Below are positions 38,580 to 47,858 of a stretch of 64,000 nucleotides of DNA, piece after piece. The notes below the pieces were generated by a model, which worked only from the letters and a program-made list of their open reading frames with translations, made no database searches and was not told the origin of the DNA. Position numbers and translations under genes: made by a program. The number at the start of each line of letters is the position of its first letter. Within the stretch, counting starts at the first letter, position 1. Origin of the DNA: Promicromonospora umidemergens (GTDB lineage: Bacteria; Actinomycetota; Actinomycetes; Actinomycetales; Cellulomonadaceae); NCBI RefSeq assembly GCF_024171995.1, contig NZ_JAMTCT010000007.1:124001-188000 (forward strand), in the 5' to 3' direction.

Positions 38580-40619
38580 TCAGCCGACGATCACCAGGCG
38601 CTGGGTCGGGCGCGTCAGCGCGACGTAGAGGTCGCGCTCGCCACCGGGCCGGGCGGCGGTGATCCCGTCGGGGTCGGCGACCACGACGGCGTCGAACTCC
38701 AGGCCGCGCACCTGGGAGACCGGAACCACCCGGACGTCGGTGCCCGCCAGCGCCTCGGCGATCCCGGGGACCGCCGCGTCGGCCGCGAGGACGGCGACCA
38801 GCTCGTCCGGTCCGGCGGCGACCTGAGCCTCCGCCTCCTCGACGACGGCGCGCACCAGCTCTCCGGTCACCGCGACGCGGCGGGGCGGGACGCCGTGCCG
38901 GACCGCGACGGCGGGCGCCTGGTCGGGCGCGATCAGCTCCCGCAGCGGGGCCGCCGCCTCGAGCACCTCCGCGGTCGTGCGGTAGCAGACGGTCAGGGTG
39001 CGCACGTCCGCGCGCTTGGCCAGGTCGCTGCCCAGCGCGTCGGCCCAGGACCCGGCGCCGGTCGCCGGCCCGGCCTGGGCCAGGTCCCCGACCACGGTCA
39101 TCGAGCGGCCGGGACAGCGCCGCAGGACCGCCCGCCACTGCATCGGCGTCAGCTCCTGGGCCTCGTCCACCACCACGTGGCCGTAGATCGTGGCCGGCGG
39201 GCCGTTCAGCAGGTGCTCGGCCTCGTCGAGCAGCGGCAGGTGCGCCGTGGTCCACACGCCGTCGGCCTCCACCGCGAGCGCCGGGTGCTCGTCGAGCACG
39301 TCCAGCACGACGTCGCCTGCGGCGAGCCGCGGCCAGGCGGACTCGACCGCCTGTTCCAGGGCGAGGTCGTCGAGGAGCTCGGCCCGCAGCGCTCCGGGGT
39401 CGAGCTCCGCCACGGCTGCCGCGTGCCCGAAGGCGCCGCCCTCGTCGGGGCCGAAGCCCAGCTTCTCCAGGTCCTTGGCCGCGGCCCGGTCGACGTCCAC
39501 GCCGCCGGTGAGCACCTCGATGTCCTCGTCGAGCTTCGCGAGCAGCACGCGGGCGCGGGCCTGGACCTCGTCGGCCACGAAGTCCACGACGAGGTCCTTG
39601 AACAAGGCCCTGGCCTGGTTGTGCGGCAGGTTGCTGCCCGCTGCCGTCTCGCGGGTCTCGGCGAGGGCGTGCTCGTCGAGGGTGACCGCGTCGCCGTCGA
39701 CGACCACGGCGAGGGTGCCGGACGGCGCCTGGTACCGCCGCACGGCCTCGGCCAGCTGGTCGGCGAGCCGGACGTCGCCGGCGGCGCGCCGCAGCTCGTG
39801 GCCCGCGCCGGGAGGCGTCTCCAGGCCGAGGGCGTCGGCGACGAGCCGGTCGGGGGTGCTCATCGCGACGTCGTTCTCGCCGAGGGACGGCAGGACCTCC
39901 GCGATGTAGTCGAGGAAGCGCGAGCCAGGGCCGAGCACGAGCACGCCGTCGGCCCTGGCCTCGGCGAACCCGGCGAGGACGTAGGCGGCGCGGTGCAGGG
40001 CGACGACCGTCTTGCCGGTGCCTGGCCCGCCCTCCACCACGGTGACGCCGCGGTGCGCGGAGCGGATGATCGCGTCCTGCTCGGACTGCAGCGTGGAGAC
40101 GACGTCGCGCATGCGGCCGGTGCGCCGCGCGCTGATCGCCGCCAGGAGCGGTCCGTCGCCGATGACGTCGTGGGGCCCCGGCTCCGCGCCGTCCAGGATC
40201 TCGTCGCTGACCCGTGCGATCCTGCGCCCGTCCAGGCCCAGGTGCCTGCGCCGGTGCAGGCCCATCGGGTGGGCGGCGGTGGCCGCGTAGAACGGGCGGG
40301 CTGCGTCGGCGCGCCAGTCGACGAGCAGCTGGTCGTCGCCGTCGCTGAGGCCGGTGCGGCCGATGTGCAGCGAGCGGCCGTCGGTGTGGTCGATCCGGCC
40401 GAAGCAGAGGTGGTGCTCGGCGGCGTCGAGGGTGCGCGCCCGGCGGGTGAGCATGCCGACGCGCACGTCGCGGGTGAACGCCTCCTCCGGGTCGGTCGAC
40501 GAGGTGCGTACAGCGTCGTCGAGATCCGCGCGGACACGCGCCACCTCGCCGTCGAGCCTGGCATACAGGGCATCGACGTACTCCTGTTCGGCGGACTGCT
40601 CGATCTGGCGTTGCTGCAC
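38580..40619 (-). CDS. helD: HelD-like UvrD/Rep-family ATPase (RNA polymerase recycling factor)
   Basis: HelD binds RNA polymerase and releases it from stalled complexes. An N-terminal coiled-coil begins the protein (EQEYVDALYARLDGEVARVR, about 11-30). Walker A is GGPGTGKT (197-204), motif II is VVVDEAQELTPMQW (482-495), and the C-terminal motif is YVALTRPTQRLVIVG. HelD-specific features include IGRTGLSDGDDQLLVDWRA near 86-104. Length (679 aa) matches actinobacterial class II HelD. In some actinobacteria HelD relatives contribute to rifampicin tolerance. Confidence 0.88.
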   Translation of the reverse strand: MQQRQIEQSAEQEYVDALYARLDGEVARVRADLDDAVRTSSTDPEEAFTRDVRVGMLTRRARTLDAAEHHLCFGRIDHTDGRSLHIGRTGLSDGDDQLLVDWRADAARPFYAATAAHPMGLHRRRHLGLDGRRIARVSDEILDGAEPGPHDVIGDGPLLAAISARRTGRMRDVVSTLQSEQDAIIRSAHRGVTVVEGGPGTGKTVVALHRAAYVLAGFAEARADGVLVLGPGSRFLDYIAEVLPSLGENDVAMSTPDRLVADALGLETPPGAGHELRRAAGDVRLADQLAEAVRRYQAPSGTLAVVVDGDAVTLDEHALAETRETAAGSNLPHNQARALFKDLVVDFVADEVQARARVLLAKLDEDIEVLTGGVDVDRAAAKDLEKLGFGPDEGGAFGHAAAVAELDPGALRAELLDDLALEQAVESAWPRLAAGDVVLDVLDEHPALAVEADGVWTTAHLPLLDEAEHLLNGPPATIYGHVVVDEAQELTPMQWRAVLRRCPGRSMTVVGDLAQAGPATGAGSWADALGSDLAKRADVRTLTVCYRTTAEVLEAAAPLRELIAPDQAPAVAVRHGVPPRRVAVTGELVRAVVEEAEAQVAAGPDELVAVLAADAAVPGIAEALAGTDVRVVPVSQVRGLEFDAVVVADPDGITAARPGGERDLYVALTRPTQRLVIVG

Positions 40620-40710
40620 CGGGTCTCCTCGTGGTCGGGCCTGGTGTCAACGCGGCCGGTTCGCGATACGTTCCCGGGGTCGCACCGCGCTCGGGCGTGG
40701 CGCTCGGCGG

Positions 40711-41139
40711 TCAGGACTCCGCGGCGCGCTGCCCGAACGTGCCGGCGGTGACCGTGGCCCACGACCGGCGGACCAGCTCTTCGAGCACCGCGAGATCGAC
40801 CTGCTCGAGGTCTTTCAGGTACAGGCAGCCGACGCCGGTGGTGTGCGGTCCGAGCCGCGCCAGCAGGTCCTCGTGCGCGCCCACGCCGTCCGGGAGGTAC
40901 ACGGTGCTCGCCGCCTTCCGTGGCGCGAACGCCGCCGCGGGGGCGTGCCCGGAGTGCCCGCTCGCGTACACGTACCGGTACTCGCCGAAGCCGATCATCG
41001 ACGTGCCGAACAGGCGCGGCGCCTCGTTCGTGACGCGCTCCATGAGGTCGCACAGCGTCCGCGCGTCGCGCTGCCGGACGGCGGGCGTGACCGCGTCGAG
41101 GTAGGCAGCGGGGTCGCGGTCGGTCCAGGTGGTGGCCAT
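40711..41139 (-). CDS. DUF1801 family protein
   Basis: 142 aa from ATG 41139. DUF1801 landmarks are FGTSMIGFGEYRYVYASGH, KAASTVYLPDGVGAH and GVGCLYLKDLEQVDLAVLEE. This is a small soluble fold of unknown function, related to YdhG-like proteins. It is divergent from the APH-fold kinase gene, with 63 bp between starts. Confidence 0.88.
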   Translation of the reverse strand: MATTWTDRDPAAYLDAVTPAVRQRDARTLCDLMERVTNEAPRLFGTSMIGFGEYRYVYASGHSGHAPAAAFAPRKAASTVYLPDGVGAHEDLLARLGPHTTGVGCLYLKDLEQVDLAVLEELVRRSWATVTAGTFGQRAAES

Positions 41140-41202
41140 GCTCCAGTATGGGCACACCGGTACCGTTGACCGCCCGCCCAGCACAGGAACAAGGAGGCTG
41201 CC

Positions 41203-42093
41203 GTGGTCGCCGCCGACCTCGACGTCACCGTCGACCTCACCCGATCGCTCCTCGACGAGCAGCATCCGGACCTCGCCGACCTGCCGCTCGAGCTGGTGGC
41301 GAACGGCTGGGACAACGTGATGATCCGCCTGGGTGACGACCTCGCCCTGCGCCTGCCCCGGCGCGAGCTCGGGGGGCAGCTCATGCGCAACGAGCACCGG
41401 GTGCTCCCGCTGCTCGCCCCGCGGCTGCCCGTGCCGGTCCCCGTCCCGGTCCGCACCGGCGCGCCCAGTGCGACGCTCGGCTACCCGTGGCCGTGGGGCA
41501 TCGTGCGGTGGGCCGACGGCGTCCCGGCGGCCACCGTCCCGGCGGCGGACCGCACCCCGTGGGCCGAGCACCTGGCGCGGGTGTTCGTGGCGCTGCACCA
41601 GCCGGCGCCCGAGGACGCCCCGGGGAACAGGTTCCGCGGGATCCCCGTCGCGGAGCGGTCGGCGACCTTCGACGACCGCCTCGCCCTGCTCCCGGAGCGG
41701 CTGCACGGCCGCGCCCGCGACCTGTGGGCCTCTGCTGCGGACGCCCCCGGGTACGACGGCGTCCCCGTGTGGCTGCACGGTGACCCGCACCCCGCCAACC
41801 TGGTGGCCGACGGCGACCGGCTCTCCGCCGTGATCGACTTCGGGGACGTGACCAGCGGCGACCCGGCGTCGGACCTGGGCGCGATGTGGCTCGTCTTCGA
41901 CGCGGAGGGTCGCGACCGCTTCCGCCGCGTGGTCGACAGGCACGCGCGCGACGGGCGCGGCTGGGACGCCGGGATGTGGCGCAGGGCGCAGGGCTGGGCG
42001 CTGCTGTACACGACCATCTGCTTCTCCTACCCGGACACGCACCCGATCATGGTCGGCGTCGGGGAGCACGCGATCGAGCAGCTCTTCGGCTGA
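41203..42093 (+). CDS. Aminoglycoside phosphotransferase-fold kinase
   Basis: 296 aa with the APH catalytic loop WLHGDPHPANL (190-200, catalytic Asp194) and metal-binding VIDFGDVTSGDPASDL starting at 210. Substrates of these chromosomal APH-fold kinases vary (aminoglycosides, macrolides, sugars or homoserine), and nothing here assigns one. The start is clear: GTG 41203 follows AAGGAGG with 5-nt spacing. Confidence 0.88.
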   Translation: MVAADLDVTVDLTRSLLDEQHPDLADLPLELVANGWDNVMIRLGDDLALRLPRRELGGQLMRNEHRVLPLLAPRLPVPVPVPVRTGAPSATLGYPWPWGIVRWADGVPAATVPAADRTPWAEHLARVFVALHQPAPEDAPGNRFRGIPVAERSATFDDRLALLPERLHGRARDLWASAADAPGYDGVPVWLHGDPHPANLVADGDRLSAVIDFGDVTSGDPASDLGAMWLVFDAEGRDRFRRVVDRHARDGRGWDAGMWRRAQGWALLYTTICFSYPDTHPIMVGVGEHAIEQLFG

Positions 42094-42132
42094 GTGTCGA
42101 TGAGTGTCAGTGACCGTCGCTAGGTTCCTCGC

Positions 42133-42834
42133 ATGTCCTACTTCAGGCCCCTCTTCGCCCTCCTGCCCGGCACGCCCGACGGCGCGTCCCACCCGCAGTC
42201 GGTACGCGACCTCGGCGTCCTGCAGGTCCCCTCCGGGCGCCTCGAGGCCTCCGACCCGTGCGTGGGCCTGGGTGAAGGCCTGGTCATCGACGTCCCGCCG
42301 GGCGCATACCCCGTGTTCGTGACCGTCGTGGACTTCTCCGACACCCACGACGGAAGCGACCTCATCGAGGCCTACCTCTCGCTCGTGGTGTCCGACGCCG
42401 CACCGGTCGCCGAGGTGCGGCTCTTCACCCCGGAGGGTGCCGGTCCGGCCGGTGCGGAGGGGTACCACGGCGTCAGCGTCGACTCCGGGACCGTCGCTTT
42501 CGCGGACGCCGCCGCGATCGCCGCCTACATGCCCCCGGCGGACTCCAACGACTGGTACAACGACGTCTTCGCCCCAGAGCTCTTGGACGTCCCCGACCAC
42601 TTCCCGAACGGAGCCGGCAACGTGACGATGCCCCTGGCCCGTGCCGGCGAGAACGTGGTGCTGAGCCTGTCCGGCTGGGGCGACGGCCTCTTTCCGCTGC
42701 TCACCGCCCACGCCGCCGACGGGTCTCTCCTCGGGGTACACATCGATCTGCTCGTCGTCGGACCCTCCTTCGACGAGAACGAGGAGCACGACGTGAACGA
42801 CGAGCCACTCGTTGCCGAGGACCCGGACCAGTAG
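42133..42834 (+). CDS. DUF4241 family protein
   Basis: 233 aa. The N-terminal part (LGVLQVPSGRLEASDPCVGL, then GAYPVFVTVVDF) and the central VDSGTVAFADAAAIAAY match DUF4241. The C-terminus is strongly acidic. Function is unknown. It ends 7 bp before the convergent dehydratase gene. Start codon support is weak. Confidence 0.85.
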   Translation: MSYFRPLFALLPGTPDGASHPQSVRDLGVLQVPSGRLEASDPCVGLGEGLVIDVPPGAYPVFVTVVDFSDTHDGSDLIEAYLSLVVSDAAPVAEVRLFTPEGAGPAGAEGYHGVSVDSGTVAFADAAAIAAYMPPADSNDWYNDVFAPELLDVPDHFPNGAGNVTMPLARAGENVVLSLSGWGDGLFPLLTAHAADGSLLGVHIDLLVVGPSFDENEEHDVNDEPLVAEDPDQ

Positions 42835-42841
42835 ACCGCGG

Positions 42842-43774
42842 TCAGAACCGCACGGCAGTCGTGTTCGCCCCGCACACCAGCACGGCCACCCGCTCCCCCG
42901 GCTGCGGCACGTAGGCACCGGACAGGAGCGCGGAGAGCGCCGCCGCGCCGCCGGGCTCGGCCACCACCCGGGCCGTCTCCCAGAGGGAGGCCTGGGCGGA
43001 GGCGATGGCGTCGTCGGTGACCAGCACCGACTCGGCGACGAACTGCTGCGCGATCGGGAACATGAGCCGCCCCACCTGCTTCGGCGCCAGCGAGTCGGCG
43101 GCGATGCCCTCGGTCGGCGCGTCGACCGGCTCGCCGGCCGCGAGCGCCCGGTGCAGGGTCGGCGCGCCCTCCGGCTCGACGGCGACGACCTTGACCTCGC
43201 CACGGAACCAGGCGGCGATGCCGCCGACCAGCCCGCCGCCGCCCACGGCGACGAGCAGCGTGTCGACGTCGGGCAGGTCGTGGGCGATCTCCAGCCCGAG
43301 CGTGCCCTGCCCGATCAGCGTCTCGGGCTGGTCGTAGGCGTGGACGGTCAGGGCGCCGGTGCCCGCGACGAACTCCTCGCTCGCGGCCAGCGCGTCGGCG
43401 TACCGGTCGCCGCCCACGACGAGCTTGGCGCCGTACCCCCGGATGCGGTCGGCCTTGGCCGACGAGGTGACGCTCGGCACGAAGACGGTCGCGGGGATGC
43501 CGAGGCGGGCGGCGGCGTAGGCGACCGCGGCCCCGTGGTTGCCGCCCGAGGCGGCGACCACGCCGGCGTCGGGCACGTCGCGGGTCAGGAAGCTCGTGAA
43601 CGCGCCGCGTGCCTTGAACGAGCCGGAGTGCTGCAGGCACTCGAGCTTGAGCGCCACGGGGTGCGCGGGCCTGCCGAAGTCCGCCAGGTCGACGGGCAGC
43701 ACGGGGGTGTGCCGTACGTGCGGTCGGATCAGCTGCTCTGCGGCGCGGATGGCGTCGCGGGTCACCTCGGTCAT
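42842..43774 (-). CDS. PLP-dependent threonine/serine dehydratase
   Basis: Fold-type II PLP enzyme converting Thr (or Ser) to 2-oxo acid plus ammonia. The PLP lysine is Lys54 in HSGSFKARGAF; ASGGNHG binds the substrate carboxylate and GGGGLVGG binds the PLP phosphate. There is no C-terminal ACT domain, so it is the catabolic type or a serine/threonine dehydratase (310 aa). Its ATG overlaps the end of the upstream small gene when that gene's frameshift is repaired. Confidence 0.9.
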   Translation of the reverse strand: MTEVTRDAIRAAEQLIRPHVRHTPVLPVDLADFGRPAHPVALKLECLQHSGSFKARGAFTSFLTRDVPDAGVVAASGGNHGAAVAYAAARLGIPATVFVPSVTSSAKADRIRGYGAKLVVGGDRYADALAASEEFVAGTGALTVHAYDQPETLIGQGTLGLEIAHDLPDVDTLLVAVGGGGLVGGIAAWFRGEVKVVAVEPEGAPTLHRALAAGEPVDAPTEGIAADSLAPKQVGRLMFPIAQQFVAESVLVTDDAIASAQASLWETARVVAEPGGAAALSALLSGAYVPQPGERVAVLVCGANTTAVRF

Positions 43775-44182
43775 CGAATCCTCCTCAGCTCTTCGAACAC
43801 GTCGGTCAGGCGGCCGGCCAGGGCGGGGTCGTGCCGTGCGGCCTCCTCACCGATCGCCCGGACGGCCGCGTCGTGCGCCGCCCGCAGCTCGGCGGCCCCG
43901 AGCGATCGCGGGCGGGTTGGTGTCGCCGAACAGGAGCCGGTCTCCCCGCTGCGTCTCGCGGAACCGTTCGTACGGCCAGAACGACACGTCGACCTGCAGC
44001 GAACCGGCCAGCAGGAACACGCGGTAGAGCACGCCGTCGGCCACGACGTCGAGGTGGTGCGCGGCGCCGTGCGTCCCGTACATCACGTCGGTCCAGCGTG
44101 CGGCGGCGGCCACGTCGGCGTCGGCCTGGGCGGCGGCCACGAGGGAGTCCCGCAGCGCCTCACGGTCGGCGGTGGTGAACAT
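43771..44182 (-). pseudogene. Small gene of unknown family with an apparent +1 frameshift
   Basis: From ATG 44182 the frame reads MFTTADREALRDSLVAAAQA and continues well (WTDVMYGTHGAAHHLDVVAD, VSFWPYERFRETQRGDRLLF) to NPPAIAR. It then degenerates into an Arg/Gly-rich tail ending at 43847. Shifting frame at a run of four G (minus strand, 43896-43899) restores a sensible acidic/helical C-terminus, AELRAAHDAAVRAIGEEAAR to FEELRRIR, whose TGA overlaps the dehydratase ATG. The span is 412 nt, one base over a multiple of three. It could be a true pseudogene or a one-base sequencing error. The fold resembles nucleotidyltransferase-domain proteins. Its start overlaps the Nudix stop (TGATG). Confidence 0.65.
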
Positions 44183-44868
44183 CAGGAGATCCCCAGCTCC
44201 GTGGCGCGGTCCCAGTCCTCGGTCCAGCCGAGCTGGTCGAACATCGCGTCCAGCACCCCGGCGGTGAACCCCCACACGAGGTGGGTGACGTCGCCGTCGT
44301 GCACGTGGAAGCCCGGGCCGCGCCAGGTCTGGCTGCCGCGGCGCGCGACGACGGTGAAGCGGTTGGCGGGGTCCAGCAGGTCGGCCACGGGGGCGCGGAA
44401 GACGTGCGCGGACTCTGCGACGTCGACGACGCGTACGGGGGTGGGGCTGGCCCACCAGCCGAGCACCGGCGTGACGACGTGGTTGCTGACCGGCATGGGC
44501 AGCTCGTCGAAGGCGCCGAGCACCTCGATGCCGGACGGGTCCAGCCCGGTCTCCTCGACGGCTTCGCGCAGGGCTGCCGTGACAGCGTCCTCCCCGTCGT
44601 CGGCGCGGCCGCCGGGGAACGCGACCTGCCCGGCGTGGCTGCGGAGCGTCGCGGCGCGCGCGAGGAGCAGGACGTCGAGGTCGGCGGGCACCGCGAGGTC
44701 ATGGTCGTCGCGGTCGGCCGCGAGGTCGTCCAGGACGCCGAACAGCACGAGGACCGACGCCGGGCGGGCGTTGCTCGTGAAGTCACCGCGCGCGTGCCGC
44801 CACGGTCCTTCGAAACCCTGTTCGGCGAGCGCGACCAGCTGCTTGCGGGCGGATGCGGAGGAGCTCAC
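44182..44868 (-). CDS. Nudix hydrolase, CoA diphosphatase-like
   Basis: 228 aa. A complete Nudix box runs from Gly87 to Leu109 (GRADDGEDAVTAALREAVEE with TGL following). The preceding RSHAGQVAFPGG is the signature of CoA pyrophosphatases (NudL/PCD1 type), which cleave CoA to phosphopantetheine and 3',5'-ADP. The gene is first in a tight run with the frameshifted gene and the dehydratase. Confidence 0.9.
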   Translation of the reverse strand: MSSSASARKQLVALAEQGFEGPWRHARGDFTSNARPASVLVLFGVLDDLAADRDDHDLAVPADLDVLLLARAATLRSHAGQVAFPGGRADDGEDAVTAALREAVEETGLDPSGIEVLGAFDELPMPVSNHVVTPVLGWWASPTPVRVVDVAESAHVFRAPVADLLDPANRFTVVARRGSQTWRGPGFHVHDGDVTHLVWGFTAGVLDAMFDQLGWTEDWDRATELGIS

Positions 44869-44939
44869 TGCCCGACCTTAGCTCTCGTCGCCCGGGCGAC
44901 CGTCTCTCCAGCCTCTTCTGGCAAAGCGCGACAACTGAT

Positions 44940-44953
44940 GGCAAACGGTTGTC
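44940..44953. promoter_or_regulatory. LacI-type operator A (uxaC)
   Basis: GGCAAACGGTTGTC fits GRCAANCRGTTGYC and lies 32 bp before the uxaC ATG at 44986 (14 bp before the alternative ATG 44968). A wider dyad CGACAAC (44929-44935) / GGTTGTCG (44947-44954) also spans it. Confidence 0.65.
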
Positions 44954-44985
44954 GACCGGTCCGGCCCATGAACAGACTCGCCGGC

Positions 44986-46407
44986 ATGAGTCGATCCGCC
45001 ACACCCCTTGTCCTGCATGCCGACCGGCTGCTGCCCGCCGACCCTGGTGTGCTCGAGATCGCCCGCCGGCTGTACGCGGCGGTGCGCGAGCTGCCGATCA
45101 TCTCTCCGCACGGGCACGTCGATCCTGGCGTGCTCCTGCACGACACCCCGTTCAGCGACCCGGCCGCGCTCTTCGTGACTCCCGACCACTACGTGACGCG
45201 CCTGCTGCACGCGTCGGGGGTCCAGCTCTCGGAGCTCGGGGTCGGGCAGGGCCCGCTCGACCCGTCGGCGGCCCGCGAGGTGTGGCGGCGGCTGTGCTCG
45301 CACTGGCACGTCTTCCGCGGGACACCGGTCCGCTACTGGCTGGAGTCCGAGCTGGCCGAGATCTTCGGCATCACGGTCCGGCCCTCCGCCGCCACGGCCG
45401 ACCAGATCTACGACCAGATCGCCGACCGGCTGACGCGCGCGGAGTTCCTGCCCCGTGCGCTCTTCGAGCAGTTCCGGATCCAGGTCCTTGCCACGACCGA
45501 CGACCCGACGGACGACCTGACGATCCACCGGGCACTGGCCGACGACCCGACGTGGTCCGGCCGGGTGGTCCCGACCTTCCGTCCGGACCGCTACCTCGAG
45601 GTCGGTTCGCCCACCTGGCAGGAGGACGTGGGCCGCCTCGGCTCCGTCGCGGGGGCCGACACCACGGGGTTCGCGGGCTGGGTCGAGGCGATGGAGTCGC
45701 GCAGGGCCTACTTCAAGACGCACGGAGCGGTCTCCAGCGACCACAGCCACGAGGACGTGCGGACGGACCCGCTCGAGCCGGCCGATGCCGAGCGCATCTA
45801 CCGCGACGCCGTAGCGGGTCTCGCCGCGCCACGGGACGCCGTCGCGCTGCGCAGGCACATGCTGCTCGAGATGGCGCGGATGGCGACGGAGGACGGGCTC
45901 ACGATGACGCTGCACCCGGGCGTCCGCCGGGGACACCACACGCCGACCCTGCGCGCCCTCGGACCGGACACCGGCCACGACATCCCGCTGCGTGGTGACT
46001 TCACCGACCCTCTGCGGCCTCTGCTGGAACGCTTCGGGACGCACCCGAACCTCAGGCTGGTGCTCTTCACCCTCGACGAGACGGTCTTCTCCCGCGAGCT
46101 CGCGCCCCTCGCCGGCTTCTACCCCTCGGTCTACGTGGGAGCGCCGTGGTGGTTCCTGGACGCGCCGGAGGCGGTGCGGCGCTGGCGGTCCGCCGTCACC
46201 GAGTCCGCCGGCTTCACCAAGACGTCGGGGTTCATCGACGACACGCGGGCCTTCTGCTCGATCCCGGCCCGCCACGACATGGCGCGCCGGCTGGACAGCG
46301 GATACCTGGCCCAGCTCGTCGCCGAACGTCGCCTCGACGAGGACGAGGCCCACGAAGCGGCAGTCGACCTGGTGACCCGGCAGCCGGCGGAGGTCTTCGC
46401 GCTGTGA
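44986..46407 (+). CDS. uxaC: Glucuronate (uronate) isomerase
   Basis: Converts D-glucuronate to D-fructuronate (and galacturonate to tagaturonate). Metal-dependent amidohydrolase-fold enzyme, 473 aa; visible family segments are LPIISPHGHVDPGVLLHD (metal-binding His near 41-45), HWHVFRGTPVRYWLE, MTLHPGVRRGHH and FYPSVYVGAPWWFLDAPEA. ATG 44968 is in frame but 44986 better fits the family N-terminus. The stop overlaps uxuB (GTGA). A LacI-type operator sits just upstream. Confidence 0.93.
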   Translation: MSRSATPLVLHADRLLPADPGVLEIARRLYAAVRELPIISPHGHVDPGVLLHDTPFSDPAALFVTPDHYVTRLLHASGVQLSELGVGQGPLDPSAAREVWRRLCSHWHVFRGTPVRYWLESELAEIFGITVRPSAATADQIYDQIADRLTRAEFLPRALFEQFRIQVLATTDDPTDDLTIHRALADDPTWSGRVVPTFRPDRYLEVGSPTWQEDVGRLGSVAGADTTGFAGWVEAMESRRAYFKTHGAVSSDHSHEDVRTDPLEPADAERIYRDAVAGLAAPRDAVALRRHMLLEMARMATEDGLTMTLHPGVRRGHHTPTLRALGPDTGHDIPLRGDFTDPLRPLLERFGTHPNLRLVLFTLDETVFSRELAPLAGFYPSVYVGAPWWFLDAPEAVRRWRSAVTESAGFTKTSGFIDDTRAFCSIPARHDMARRLDSGYLAQLVAERRLDEDEAHEAAVDLVTRQPAEVFAL

Positions 46408-47780
46408 CCGCGCTCGACGCCGCCCCCGTGCCGCTGCGGCGCACGCGGCCCGCACCCCCGGTGCGCCACGTCCACGTGGGGCTGGGCAACTTCTTCCGGG
46501 CCCACCAAGCCTGGTACACGCACCGCGCCCCGGACGCCGCGCAGTGGGGGATCGCCGCCTTCACCGGGCGCAGCCCGCACCTGGCTGACGCGCTGCACGA
46601 GCAGGACGGACTCTTCACGCTCGATACGCGCGGCGCGGACGGCGACCACCTCGAGGTCATCACCTCGGTCGCCGCGACGCACCCTGCGCGGGACCACGCG
46701 GCGTGGCTGCGGTACCTCGCCGACCCGCAGGTCGTCCTGGTCACGCTGACCGTCACGGAGGCCGGGTACTCCCGCGGCCCGGACGGCGGTCTCGCCGGCA
46801 CCGACCAGGTGGCCGCCGACCTGGTCGCCCTGCTCGCCGACCCGTCGGCCCTCGTCAGCACCGTCCCGTTCCGGCTGGTGGCGGGACTGGCCGCCCGACG
46901 GGCCGCCGGGGCGGGGCCGCTCACCGTCGTCCCGTGCGACAACCTCCCCGACAACGGCGCCGCCACCGCTCGGGTCGTCCGTGAGGCCGCGCGACTCGTC
47001 GACCCCGCCCTCGCCGACTGGATCGACGACAACGTCTCCTACGTCACGACGATGGTCGACCGCATCACCCCGGAACCGACGGCCGACGACGTCGCGTCCG
47101 TCGCCGCGCTGACCGGGGTGTCGGACTCGTCCCCCGTGGTGACCGAACCGTTCAGCGAGTGGGTGCTCAGCGGCACGTTCTCCGCGGGCAGGCCGCGGTG
47201 GGAGGCCGCCGGAGCGACGTTCACCGATGACGTCCGGCCGTTCGAGGCGCGCAAGCTGGGCCTGCTCAACGGCGCCCACTCCCTGCTCGCCTACGGCGGT
47301 CTCCTGCGCGGGCACACGACGGTCGCTGACGCCATCGGCGACCCGGGCTGCCTGGCCTGGGTCGAGCAGTGGTGGGACGAGGCCTCGACCCACCTGACGC
47401 TCCCTGCGGACGACATCGTGGCCTACCGCACGGCGTTGCTCGCCCGCTTCGGGAACCCGACGATGCGCCACCGCCTGGACCAGATCGCCGCCGACGGCTC
47501 GCAGAAGCTCCCGGTACGCATCCTGCCCACGATCCGCGCCGAGCGGGCCGCGGGCCGGCTCCCGCAGGGCGGGTCCCGGGTCCTGGCTGCCTGGATCGCC
47601 CACCTCCGGGCCGGCACGTCCGTGACGGATGTCCAGGCGCCGGAGCTGGTCGGGCTCGCTGCGGGCAGCCTCGACGAGGCAGTGCCTCGCCTCCTGAACG
47701 AGCTCGACCCCCGGCTGGCTCAGGACGGCGGTCTGGTCGCCGCCGTCCGGCGCGAGGCAGGGCAGCTCGACGGCACATGA
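46404..47780 (+). CDS. uxuB: Fructuronate reductase (mannitol dehydrogenase family)
   Basis: Reduces D-fructuronate to D-mannonate with NADH. Family landmarks are HVGLGNFFRAHQAWYTH (N-terminal Rossmann entry), VVPCDNLPDNG, and the catalytic KLGLLNGAHSLLAYGG (Lys, Asn and His spaced as in polyol-specific long-chain dehydrogenases). The 458 aa length is typical. GTG 46404 overlaps the uxaC stop by 4 bp with GGAGG upstream, so uxaC-uxuB is one translationally coupled unit. Tagaturonate reductase activity is a less likely alternative given the ManD in the same island. Confidence 0.9.
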   Translation: MTALDAAPVPLRRTRPAPPVRHVHVGLGNFFRAHQAWYTHRAPDAAQWGIAAFTGRSPHLADALHEQDGLFTLDTRGADGDHLEVITSVAATHPARDHAAWLRYLADPQVVLVTLTVTEAGYSRGPDGGLAGTDQVAADLVALLADPSALVSTVPFRLVAGLAARRAAGAGPLTVVPCDNLPDNGAATARVVREAARLVDPALADWIDDNVSYVTTMVDRITPEPTADDVASVAALTGVSDSSPVVTEPFSEWVLSGTFSAGRPRWEAAGATFTDDVRPFEARKLGLLNGAHSLLAYGGLLRGHTTVADAIGDPGCLAWVEQWWDEASTHLTLPADDIVAYRTALLARFGNPTMRHRLDQIAADGSQKLPVRILPTIRAERAAGRLPQGGSRVLAAWIAHLRAGTSVTDVQAPELVGLAAGSLDEAVPRLLNELDPRLAQDGGLVAAVRREAGQLDGT

Positions 47781-47792
47781 TCAGGCGGGCAT

Positions 47793-47856
47793 GAGCACGA
47801 CCGACGGCTGAGCGCCGGGCCGCATCAGCGGCCCGGCGCTCAGCTCTCGTGCTCGA
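47793..47856. terminator. Strong bidirectional hairpin terminator between uxuB and dctM
   Basis: A perfect 17-bp stem (47807-47823 with 47828-47844) closes an ATCA loop. Outside it, GAGCACGA and TCGTGCTC extend the pairing with a small internal loop. It lies 26 bp after uxuB and just past dctM, serving both convergent operons. Confidence 0.85.
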
Positions 47857-47858
47857 GG

